A program made the translations under genes and the position numbers. Below the pieces are notes generated by a model that saw only the letters and a list, made by a program, of their open reading frames with translations, searched no databases and was not told where the DNA came from. Shown here piece by piece: positions 41,215 through 49,124 of a stretch of DNA of 64,000 nt; position 1 is the stretch's first letter; every line of letters begins with the position of its first letter. This stretch comes from Streptomyces regalis (GTDB lineage Bacteria > Actinomycetota > Actinomycetes > Streptomycetales > Streptomycetaceae): assembly GCF_001509475.1 (NCBI RefSeq), contig NZ_LLZG01000069.1, forward strand, positions 62,001 to 126,000. The letters run 5' to 3'.

Positions 41215-41993
41215 GCACGTTGGCGTACGACGGCGGCGCGATGCTGGGCAGGCAGTTGCGGCGGGTCCGGAACAACCCGGGGCTGCTGATCCTGACCCAG
41301 ACGATGCCGATCACCATGCTGCTGTTCTTCGGCTACGTTTTCGGCAGCGCTCTCGCGATGCCCGGCGCGCAGTACCGCTCGTTCCTGGTGCCCGGTCTGC
41401 TGGTGGCGACGGCGGCGAACGGGATTATGACCGGCATGTTCCAGGCCGCCCAGGACACGCACCGGGGTGTGACGGACCGCTTCCGCACGCTGCCGATGAG
41501 CAGGGCGGCCGTGCCGCTCGGACAGGCCGGCGCGGACCTGGTGGTGACGGCCGCCGGGACGGTGCCGTTCCTGCTGGTCGGGCTCGCGGTGGGCTGGCGG
41601 ATCGAAGGGTCCGCGCTCGAAGCGGCGGGCGCCTTGGGTCTGTTGCTGGTGTTCCGGTTCGCGACGACGTGGGTCGGGATCTTCCTCGGCTTGCTCACGC
41701 GTAACGAGGAGGCCGCCGGTCAGCTGGGCGGGGCGACCTTCATGCTGCCGCTGCTGTCCAACGCGTACATTCCGACGGACGGTCTGCCGGGCTGGCTGCG
41801 CACCGTCGCCGAGTGGAATCCGATCAGCGCGGTCACCACGGCCCTGCGGGACCTCTTCGGCAACGCGCCCGTACCGGATGGTGCCGCGTGGCCGGTCGCC
41901 CATCCCGTCGCCGGGGCGCTCGCCTGGTGTGCCGTACTGATCGTGGTGTTCGCGCCGCTCGCCGTGCGCCGGTACGCACACGGCGAGCGGTGA
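41211..41993 (+). CDS. DrrB-like ABC-2 exporter permease
   Basis: The 260-residue membrane protein has six hydrophobic segments and the ABC-2 loop (RSFLVPGLLVATAANGIMTGMFQAAQDTHRGVTDRFRTLPMSRAA, about 58-102). It ends near AVLIVVFAPLAVRRYAHGER. It forms an exporter with the preceding ATPase, its gene overlapping that one by 4 bp. The overall length is that of DrrB-type permeases. No biosynthetic cluster lies next to the pair, so self-resistance is not implied. Confidence 0.9.
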   Translation: MSTLAYDGGAMLGRQLRRVRNNPGLLILTQTMPITMLLFFGYVFGSALAMPGAQYRSFLVPGLLVATAANGIMTGMFQAAQDTHRGVTDRFRTLPMSRAAVPLGQAGADLVVTAAGTVPFLLVGLAVGWRIEGSALEAAGALGLLLVFRFATTWVGIFLGLLTRNEEAAGQLGGATFMLPLLSNAYIPTDGLPGWLRTVAEWNPISAVTTALRDLFGNAPVPDGAAWPVAHPVAGALAWCAVLIVVFAPLAVRRYAHGER

Positions 41994-42187
41994 CGATGAA
42001 GCCGGAAGACTGAGAAAGCCGGAAAACTCAGTGGGGGGTGGGGGTTACGCCCGCGCTCGGGTAACAAGCCGGGGCGCCGCTGCGTGCCGTGGGGATGACG
42101 GACGGCGACAACGCAGTACGGCGTCGGGACGGCGTGGCATGTCGAGCGCGGGCCCTCGAAGGCGTTCTCCAGGAACGCCGGTGCGAC

Positions 42188-42457
42188 TCAGCGCCCGCCG
42201 AAAAGCGAACGGCGGAGCCGACGCAGCGGGGCGAAGAGCGAGACACGGCGAACCCGCGCACCGCGGTCGCTGCGCTCGTGCGTCTTGTCACGAGTGGTCA
42301 GTTCACGCATCAGCGAGGTCGCTTCGGCCGCCTCCGTCTGCGGCACGGCGGGACCCGCCAGCACCGAGAGATGGCGGTCGAGGCGCGAACTGGTCGCGCT
42401 GCTCCCGCAGGTGATCGCAGGGACCCTGGCCCTGCTGCGCACTGTTATCTGATCCAT
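42188..42457 (-). CDS. Small basic conserved protein
   Basis: The 89-residue protein begins MDQITVRSRARVPAITCGSS after GGGGAG and ends in the basic stretch VSLFAPLRRLRRSLFGGR, which is amphipathic. I recall similar small proteins in Streptomyces but no function. Most of the sequence lacks secondary-structure-breaking residues. It lies 126 bp downstream of the anti-sigma gene on the same strand, and could belong to that transcript or be separately promoted. The stretch 41994-42187, before its stop, holds no supported gene. Confidence 0.62.
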   Translation of the reverse strand: MDQITVRSRARVPAITCGSSATSSRLDRHLSVLAGPAVPQTEAAEATSLMRELTTRDKTHERSDRGARVRRVSLFAPLRRLRRSLFGGR

Positions 42458-42583
42458 GTCACTCCCCACCCGTACGAGTCCACCCGGCCCGGGCAGGTTA
42501 ACCCTATCGCCCCGGTGGGGCACGCGTGTATCGCGGTCACAGGATTCACCTTCCCCGTAAGGGGGTTGACGACCCATCTCTGA

Positions 42584-43402
42584 TTACTCTCCGAATCCAA
42601 CCGATTTCAGGGCGAGTTGGACAACCGGCTGGCTGGTGGGTTGCGGTGAGCCTCCGTCAGGCTCGACGGTCACAGCCAGTGACGTCGCGGACTTGTCGAG
42701 ACCGGACGCGACCAAGGGCGTGTCGGCGTCGAAGAGCCCCAGGGAGCGCGGTTGCACATCGGGGCGCATGAGCCAGAGCTGGTGCACCCGGCCGCTCGGC
42801 AGCTCGCCGTAGCCGCTCAGAGTGACGACGGCACGCCCCTCCGATGCGGAGGCAACCACTCCGATCGTCCGCCCCTGCGCGTCCTCGCCGGCGGCTGCCC
42901 GGGCATCGGGTGCCGCCAGAACGTTAGCGATCTCACTTGCCTGGGCCTGCTGGGCATCCAGCTGATCCTGCGTCTTGTCGGCCTGTACGGCGAAGAGGGA
43001 GGCGACGACGAGGGCCGCCGCGGCCGTGGCGGTGGCGAACGGCACGAGCAAGGGGCGTGTCCTGGGCGCACGGGTGCGCGGCGGCGGCTGGGCGCCCCAC
43101 ACATGCGGCGGCAGCTGGGGCGCACGCGCGCGTGCCGACTCCCACCCGGCGGACTCCTGCGGGGTCGTGCGTACGGCGGCCAGGACCCGGTCGCGCATCG
43201 CGGCCGGCGGCGGGGCGGCCGTCAACCAGGCGAGGCGGACGGCGTCCTCGGACAGGGCCCGCACCTCGGCGGCGCAGCTGTCACAGGTCTTGAGGTGCTT
43301 CTCGAAGCGGAGCCGCTCGGCCGGCTCCAGGGCGTCGAGGGCGTAAGGGGCGGCGAGGGAGTGCAGGTCTGCGCGCCGCAGCAGTCGGTCGGCGAAGCTC
43401 AC
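42584..43402 (-). CDS. Zinc-binding anti-sigma factor (RskA-like)
   Basis: The 272-residue membrane protein has an N-terminal anti-sigma domain with RFEKHLKTCDSCAAEV (His and two Cys, the HxxxCxxC zinc motif). It has one membrane helix (PFATATAAAALVVASLFAVQ, about 121-140) and an extracellular RskA domain ending VQLALKSVGFGE, rich in beta strands. GTG 43402 overlaps the sigma gene stop (GTGA). It should hold the sigma factor inactive at the membrane and release it by regulated proteolysis. Confidence 0.92.
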   Translation of the reverse strand: MSFADRLLRRADLHSLAAPYALDALEPAERLRFEKHLKTCDSCAAEVRALSEDAVRLAWLTAAPPPAAMRDRVLAAVRTTPQESAGWESARARAPQLPPHVWGAQPPPRTRAPRTRPLLVPFATATAAAALVVASLFAVQADKTQDQLDAQQAQASEIANVLAAPDARAAAGEDAQGRTIGVVASASEGRAVVTLSGYGELPSGRVHQLWLMRPDVQPRSLGLFDADTPLVASGLDKSATSLAVTVEPDGGSPQPTSQPVVQLALKSVGFGE

Positions 43403-43995
43403 GCAACACCTCCCAGGCACTTGCGCAGCTGGGTGAGTCCGTCGCGCATCCGGGTCTTGACCGTGCCCAGCGGCAGGGAGAGCCGCTCGGCCACCTCACG
43501 GTACGTGTAGCCGTCGTAGTAGGCGAGGGTGACGGACTGGCGCTGCAGGGCGGTGAGCCGGTCGAGGCAGCGGCGCACCCACTCACGCTCGAGGCCCGCC
43601 TCGACCTCCTCGGTGACGTGGTCGAAGGCCGGGTGGTTCGCGCGCAGCGCCTCGCGCCGCTCGCGTTCGCCGGCCGCGCGGGCGCTGCGCACCCGGTCGA
43701 CGGCGCGGCGGTGGGCGAGGGTGAGGACCCAGGACAGGGCGCTGCCCCGGCCGGGGTCGAACTTCGCTGCGGACCGCCACAGTTCGAGCAGCACTTCCTG
43801 GGCCACCTCCTCGGACTGGGCGGGGTCGCGCACCACACGCCGTACGAGCCCGTACACCGGCCCGGAGACCAGCCCGTACAGCTCCTCGAACGCCTTCTGG
43901 TCACCGCCCGCCACGAGCACCAGCAGTTCGTCCGCCTCCAACTCGTCTCCCCCTCCGGCCAGACCGCAGCGCGGCCGTCTCGTCCCACGAGGCAT
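43399..43995 (-). CDS. SigK-like ECF sigma factor
   Basis: The 198-residue sigma factor has region 2 (AFEELYGLVSGPVYGLVRRV, DPAQSEEVAQEVLLELWRSAAKFDP) and region 4 (ALQRQSVTLAYYDGYTYREVAERLSLPLGTVKTRMRDGLTQLRKCL). The start at ATG 43995 is preceded by GGAGG at a long 14-bp spacing; an in-frame TTG at 44001 has better spacing. It is coupled to the anti-sigma gene by a 4-bp overlap. The gene diverges from the DUF4331 operon, which is a candidate target. Confidence 0.93.
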   Translation of the reverse strand: MPRGTRRPRCGLAGGGDELEADELLVLVAGGDQKAFEELYGLVSGPVYGLVRRVVRDPAQSEEVAQEVLLELWRSAAKFDPGRGSALSWVLTLAHRRAVDRVRSARAAGERERREALRANHPAFDHVTEEVEAGLEREWVRRCLDRLTALQRQSVTLAYYDGYTYREVAERLSLPLGTVKTRMRDGLTQLRKCLGGVA

Positions 43996-44171
43996 TCGCA
44001 ACGAACCCACCTCCGGATGGGGTTACGGATCAGCGCGCCGAAAACGCGGGTGGCCCGCCGATGAAACAACTTTTCAGTTCCTCCGTAAGAACGCTTGGGA
44101 TTCGACCAATCCACCCTGGCGACGGCTCCGAATCGGGTTCGTCAGGCAAGTTGGCACTGAGGACGGACGGC

Positions 44172-45707
44172 ATGACACCTAATTCCAGGAGCGGTGCGGG
44201 ACGCAGGGGCCTCGCGACCCTCGTATGTGGTGCGCTGGCCGCCGGGGGGCTCGCAGCCGCCGGCGTCGCCGCGCTGGCACCGGGGGCGGCCTCCGCCTCC
44301 AGCCACCGGGAGGCCCCGCTGATCTCGGGGACGCCGCAGTACGACAACACGGACGTGTACGCGTTCGTCAGCCCGGACAAGCCGGACACGACGACGATCA
44401 TCGGGAACTGGATCCCGTTCGAGGAGCCGGCCGGCGGTCCGAACTTCTTCACGTTCGCCGAGGACGCGCAGTACGACATCCACATCGACAACAACGGTGA
44501 CGCTCAGGGCGACTTGCTCTACCGCTTCACCTTCGACACGCACATCAAGAACAAGAAGACGTTCCTGTACAACACGGGTCCGGTCGAGAGCCTCGACGAC
44601 AAGGACCTCAACATCACGCAGACGTACGACATCGAGCTGATCAAGCTGAAGAAGCAGAAGCTGGTGTCGAAGACGAAGATCGCCAACGACATCCCGGTGG
44701 CGCCGTCGAACGTCGGCAAGGCGTCCATGCCGGACTACACCAAGCTGCGCGACCAGGCCGTCCACGAACTCCACGGCGGCACCACGTCGTTCGCCGGTCA
44801 GGCCGACGACCCGTTCTTCCTCGATCTGCGGGTCTTCGACCTCCTCTACGGCGGGAACCTCTCCGAGGTCGGCAACGACACGCTCAAGGGCTACAACGTC
44901 AACTCCATCGCCCTGCAGGTCCCGACCCACATGATCGCCGAGTCGGCGGACCAGCCGATCGTGGGCATCTGGTCGACGACGCAGCGCCAGAACGCCAAGG
45001 GCTACTACGAGCAGGTCTCGCGCCTGGGCAACCCGCTGGTGAACGAGGTGGTGAACCCCCTCAAGGACAAGGACAAGTTCAACGCGTCCTCGCCCTGGGA
45101 CGACGCCCAGTTCCTGAAGAACGTCACCAACCCCGAGCTGCCGAAGCTCATCGAGGCGATCTACAAGATCCCGGCCCCCGACGAGCCGCGCAACGACCTG
45201 GTGGACGTCTTCCTGAAGGGCGTGAAGGACCTCAACCAGCCACCGCACGTGACACCGTCGGAGATGCTGCGCCTGAACACCTCGATCAAGCCGGCCGCCG
45301 AACCCAAGCGGCTCGGCGTCCTCGACGGCGACACCGCGGGCTTCCCGAACGGCCGTCGCCTCACCGATGACGTGATCGACGCCTCGCTGCAGGTCGTCGA
45401 GGGTGAACTGCTCGGCGCCAAGAACGACTTGGGCGACGCGGTCGACAAGAACGACAAGGACTTCGAGAAGGCCTTCCCGTACGTCGCCCTGCCGACCGAG
45501 GGTTCCCGCGGCCCGCTCGCCAAGGGCACGGACGGCGAGACCGACGTCCGCAGCCAGCTCGGCGACGCGCTCCAGCCGGCCGGCGCCTCCGGCAGCACCG
45601 ACAACATGACCCTGATCGCCGGGTCGGCAGGCGCGGGCGCCATCGGGGTCCTGCTGATCGGCGGGGGTCTGGCGTGGTGGCGCCGGATGCGGGAGCGGGC
45701 GTACTAA
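44172..45707 (+). CDS. Secreted DUF4331 protein with C-terminal membrane anchor
   Basis: The 511-residue protein has a signal peptide (residues 12-42, ending ASA) followed by SSHREAPLISGTPQYDNTDVYAFVSPDKP. That is the DUF4331 opening. A C-terminal helix with basic tail (GAGAIGVLLIGGGLAWWRRMRER) anchors it. It is rich in Asp and Lys and has no cysteine in the main body. DUF4331 has no assigned function that I know. ATG 44172 follows GAGGACGG; an upstream ATG at 44061 lies in the promoter zone. It may be the sigma factor's target, with TPR and NicO genes downstream. Confidence 0.88.
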   Translation: MTPNSRSGAGRRGLATLVCGALAAGGLAAAGVAALAPGAASASSHREAPLISGTPQYDNTDVYAFVSPDKPDTTTIIGNWIPFEEPAGGPNFFTFAEDAQYDIHIDNNGDAQGDLLYRFTFDTHIKNKKTFLYNTGPVESLDDKDLNITQTYDIELIKLKKQKLVSKTKIANDIPVAPSNVGKASMPDYTKLRDQAVHELHGGTTSFAGQADDPFFLDLRVFDLLYGGNLSEVGNDTLKGYNVNSIALQVPTHMIAESADQPIVGIWSTTQRQNAKGYYEQVSRLGNPLVNEVVNPLKDKDKFNASSPWDDAQFLKNVTNPELPKLIEAIYKIPAPDEPRNDLVDVFLKGVKDLNQPPHVTPSEMLRLNTSIKPAAEPKRLGVLDGDTAGFPNGRRLTDDVIDASLQVVEGELLGAKNDLGDAVDKNDKDFEKAFPYVALPTEGSRGPLAKGTDGETDVRSQLGDALQPAGASGSTDNMTLIAGSAGAGAIGVLLIGGGLAWWRRMRERAY

Positions 45708-45816
45708 GCCCTTCCCCCACGGGCGGGATCACCGCCCCTGTCAGCTGGCGCGGCCCGCGAAGTACTCATCCCCCACGGCGCGGGCCGCGCCGCCGCACGC
45801 CGATCGAGGAGAGGGC

Positions 45817-47385
45817 ATGGCCCCGCGTACGAACGACAGCGCACCGGAGAACGAGGAGACCAGCGACCGCGTTGCCGCCGTGCGACGAGTGAGGGCCGCA
45901 CTGTCCCAGCCCGTCCGGCATGTGAGGACGAGGCCCGTTCAGGGCCGAAGCGGGGGTCTGGGGGCGGCAACCCCCAGGGACGGGACGGGTAGGGGCGGCG
46001 AGGGCGAGGAAACCACGGATGAGCGCGTCGCCGCCGTACGCCGCGCCGCCGCATCCGCCCGCCGCCGCCACGCCCTCCACCTCGCCGGCTGCGCCGCCCT
46101 GTTGGCCGTAGCCCTCACCGCCGGCTCCATCGCCTTCGGCGCCCTGCGCGACAACACCGGCCAGAACGTCGAAGCCGCATCCGCCGCCGTCTCCCCGGCC
46201 CTGCTCGCAAGCGGCGACCTCGACGCCGGCATCTCCTCCCTCCAGGCTCACCTCCGCGCCCAGCCAAGGGACTTCAGCAGCTGGTCGACCCTCGGCCTCG
46301 CCTACGTCGAACAGGCCCGCACCAAGGGCAACCCCTCCCGCTACCCCCAGGCCGACCAGGCCTTCAAGCGCTCCCTCTCCATCGAACCCGACAACGACCA
46401 GGCCCTCGCCGGCCGCGCCGCCCTCGCCGCGGCCCGGCACGACTTCGAGAACGCCCTGAACCACGCCGACCAGGCCCTGAAGGTGAACCCGTACAGCGAA
46501 CGCGCCCTGTGCACCCGCGTCGACGCCCTCGTCGAACTCGGCCGCTACGCCGACGCCGCCAAGGCCGCCGACACCGCCGACGACCGCCGCCCGGGCATCC
46601 CGGTGTTCACGCGGTACGCGTACGTACGCGAGCTGCACGGCGACGTCCGCACGGCCGAGCGCGTGCTGAACCAGGCGCTCTCCTCCGCTGTCACGCCCGG
46701 CGACATCGCCTACGTCGCCACCCAGCTCGGCCAACTCGCCTGGAACCAGGGCGACTACGAGACGGCCCTCACCCACTACGCCCGCGCCCTGGCCGCCGAC
46801 GAGAACTACGTCCCCGCCCTCGAAGGCCGCGCCCGCGCACAGGCCGCGAGCGGGGACAGGGCCGGTGCACTCGAGGGCCTGAAGGACGTCGTCTCCCGGT
46901 ACCCCCTCCCCGGCCCGCTCGTCGAACTCGGCGAGCTGTACGAAGCGGCCGGCGACCAGGTCAAGGCCGACGACCAGTACGCCCTCGTCGACGCCTGGAC
47001 GGCCCTCGCCCGCGCCAACGGCGTCAACGCCGACCTCGACACCGCCCTCGCGGCCGCCGACCACGGCGACAAGGCCTCCGCCCTGCGCGCCGCCCGCGCC
47101 GAGTGGGAGCGCCGCCGGACCGTGCACACAGCGGACGCCCTCGCCTGGGCGCTGCACGTCAACGGCAAGGACGAGGAAGCCCTCCCCTACGCCCGCAGGG
47201 CCACGGCCACCGGCTACCGCAACGCCGCGTTCCTGTACCACCGCGGGATCACCGAGCGCGCCACGGGCCACGCGAAGGACGCCCGCGAGCACCTCCAGGC
47301 AGCGCTGAAGCTGAACCCCGGCTTCTCACCACTGGGCGCCCGCGAAGCCCGTACGGCACTCAAGGACCCGGAGGCGGCCAAGTGA
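45817..47385 (+). CDS. Membrane-anchored TPR protein with an in-frame repeat insertion
   Basis: The 522-residue protein starts at ATG 45817 after GAGGAGAGG. Residues 1-75 are basic and low complexity. Within them residues 31-65 are encoded by the dispersed repeat, and the flanks resemble each other (DRVAAVRR at 19-26, ERVAAVRR at 70-77). A membrane helix follows (ALHLAGCAALLAVALTAGSI, about 87-106), then several tetratricopeptide repeats from 125 to 520 (for example FSSWSTLGLAYVEQARTKGN, DNDQALAGRAALAAARHD). It lies between the DUF4331 and NicO genes and overlaps the latter by 4 bp. It is probably a scaffold facing outward. Confidence 0.9.
   Translation: MAPRTNDSAPENEETSDRVAAVRRVRAALSQPVRHVRTRPVQGRSGGLGAATPRDGTGRGGEGEETTDERVAAVRRAAASARRRHALHLAGCAALLAVALTAGSIAFGALRDNTGQNVEAASAAVSPALLASGDLDAGISSLQAHLRAQPRDFSSWSTLGLAYVEQARTKGNPSRYPQADQAFKRSLSIEPDNDQALAGRAALAAARHDFENALNHADQALKVNPYSERALCTRVDALVELGRYADAAKAADTADDRRPGIPVFTRYAYVRELHGDVRTAERVLNQALSSAVTPGDIAYVATQLGQLAWNQGDYETALTHYARALAADENYVPALEGRARAQAASGDRAGALEGLKDVVSRYPLPGPLVELGELYEAAGDQVKADDQYALVDAWTALARANGVNADLDTALAAADHGDKASALRAARAEWERRRTVHTADALAWALHVNGKDEEALPYARRATATGYRNAAFLYHRGITERATGHAKDAREHLQAALKLNPGFSPLGAREARTALKDPEAAK
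45908..46010 (+). repeat. Copy of the right arm of the long palindrome, inside the TPR gene
   Basis: Over about 103 bp this matches 2883-2985 with few changes (AGCCCGTCCGGC, GAGGACGAGGCCCGTTCAG, CGAAGCGGGGGTCTGGGGGC, GGGACGGGTAGGGGCGGC). The reading frame of the gene stays open through it. The flanking sequences GAGGAGACCAGCGACCGCGT and GAGGAAACCACGGATGAGCG are similar, as if duplicated. Confidence 0.85.
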
Positions 47386-49079
47386 CCCCTCGTCGTCTGT
47401 TCGCCTCCTGTGCCGCCGTCCTCACGGCGGCCTGCGCGCTCGCGCTGTTCCCCTCCCCTCCCGCGAGCGCGCACCCCCTCGGCAACTTCACCGTCAACCG
47501 CTACGACGGCCTCGTCGCCGCCCCCGGCGAACTGCGCGTCCACCACGTCGAGGACCTCGCCGAGATCCCGGCGACGCAGGCCAAGCCGGACATCGAGAAG
47601 TCGGGCGGCATGACGGAGTGGGCCCGGCAGCGCTGCGTGAAGGCCGCGCAGGGCAGTGAGGTCACCCTGGACGGCCGTACGGTCGCTCTGACGCTGAACA
47701 GCAGCCACGCGCGCGTGCGGCCCGGTCAGGCGGGGCTCGACACCCTCCGCGTGGAGTGCCGGCTGACGGCGCCGGTCCCCGAGGACGCCTCGGTCGCCCT
47801 CGGCTTCCGCAGCGCGGGCGCGCAGTCCGGCCCCGGCTGGCGGGAGATCACTGCGCGCGGCGACCGTATGACACTCGCCGCCTCGGACGTGCCGAAGGAG
47901 TCCGTCTCCCGCGAACTGACCGAGTACCCCGAGGAGTTGCTCTCCTCTCCGGCCGACACCAGGACAGCGTCCGTGCGCGTGCGCCCCGGCGGACCGGCCC
48001 TGGCCGAGGCGGAGCGGAACGCCCCCGCCTCCTCCGTCCTGCCGCGTGGCGCCGACCGCTGGACGCGTGCCCTGGACGGCCTGGTCTCCCGCCAGGACCT
48101 CACCGTCGGCTTCGCCGCCCTCGCCCTGGTCATCGCGGTCTTCCTCGGCGCGATGCACGCGCTCGCCCCGGGACACGGCAAGACCCTGATGGCCGCGGTG
48201 GCGGCGGCCCGCGGCGGCCGGGCCCGCATGAAGGACGTCCTGCCCCTGGCCGCCTCGGTGACGGTCACGCACACCCTGGGCGTGGTCGCCCTGGGCCTCC
48301 TGGTCACGGCCGGCTCAGCGGCGGCACCCTCGGTGATCACCTGGCTGGGCATCGCAAGCGGCGCCCTGGTGATCGCGGCGGGCGCGACCCTCGTACGCCG
48401 GGCCTGGTACATCCGCAGGCAGGGACACCCCCACGGGCACGGGCACTCTCACGGGCACGATCATCCGCACGGGCCCGGACACTCGCACGATCACGACGAC
48501 CACCCCCACGACCACACCCACACCCACGAGACCGACCACGCCCACGACCGTCAACCAGTCCTGGTCGCCGCGCACACCCCCACCGCGACGGAGGCCCCCG
48601 CACCCGCGCCGGACCGCGTCCGAGCGCACGCCCACGCAGACCACCACGACCACCACCACGCCCCCGGTCACACTCACACCCGCGGCCTGCTCACCCACAC
48701 CCACAACGGCTTCACCCACACCCACTCCACCGCCCCCACCCTCCGCGGCACGATCCTCCTCGGCTTCGCCGGCGGGCTCGTGCCCAGTCCCTCCGCGGTC
48801 GTCGTGCTCGTCGGCGCGGCGGCTCTCGGGAAGGCGTGGTTCGGGCTGCTGCTCGTCGTCGCGTACGGCGTCGGACTCGCGCTCACCCTCACCGCGGCCG
48901 GGTTCGCCGTCGTGAGGCTGGGTACCGGTGTGACGCGGGTGCTGGACAAGCAGCCCCGCTGGACGGCCCACCCCCTGACGGTCTTCGTCCGCAGGACCGC
49001 ACCACTGGGATCCGCGGTACTCGTCGTACTGATCGGGGCCGGATTGGTTCTCCAGGGGGCGGCATCCGCACTCGGCTGA
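47382..49079 (+). CDS. NicO-family nickel/cobalt efflux or uptake protein with large histidine-rich loop
   Basis: The 565-residue protein starts at GTG 47382, overlapping the TPR stop (GTGA). It has a signal-like N-terminus ending near residue 30 (SAHP) and an extracellular domain to about 240. The NicO core follows, with HALAPGHGKTLMA near 255 and SVTVTHTLGVVALGLLV near 290. Between these and the last helices lies a cytosolic loop of about 100 residues (347-450) with dozens of histidines. NicO relatives (RcnA, NirA-type) move Ni or Co. The direction of transport is not certain. It is third in the DUF4331 operon. Confidence 0.9.
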   Translation: MTPRRLFASCAAVLTAACALALFPSPPASAHPLGNFTVNRYDGLVAAPGELRVHHVEDLAEIPATQAKPDIEKSGGMTEWARQRCVKAAQGSEVTLDGRTVALTLNSSHARVRPGQAGLDTLRVECRLTAPVPEDASVALGFRSAGAQSGPGWREITARGDRMTLAASDVPKESVSRELTEYPEELLSSPADTRTASVRVRPGGPALAEAERNAPASSVLPRGADRWTRALDGLVSRQDLTVGFAALALVIAVFLGAMHALAPGHGKTLMAAVAAARGGRARMKDVLPLAASVTVTHTLGVVALGLLVTAGSAAAPSVITWLGIASGALVIAAGATLVRRAWYIRRQGHPHGHGHSHGHDHPHGPGHSHDHDDHPHDHTHTHETDHAHDRQPVLVAAHTPTATEAPAPAPDRVRAHAHADHHDHHHAPGHTHTRGLLTHTHNGFTHTHSTAPTLRGTILLGFAGGLVPSPSAVVVLVGAAALGKAWFGLLLVVAYGVGLALTLTAAGFAVVRLGTGVTRVLDKQPRWTAHPLTVFVRRTAPLGSAVLVVLIGAGLVLQGAASALG

Positions 49080-49124
49080 GCTACTTTTGTGAAGAATGCG
49101 CACGGCTGCGAATGGGGGACGCCC

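Noticed and set aside
44061..44171. Earlier ATG at 44061 for the DUF4331 gene
   Set aside because: It would put 37 non-signal residues before a clear signal peptide and would occupy the divergent promoter region.
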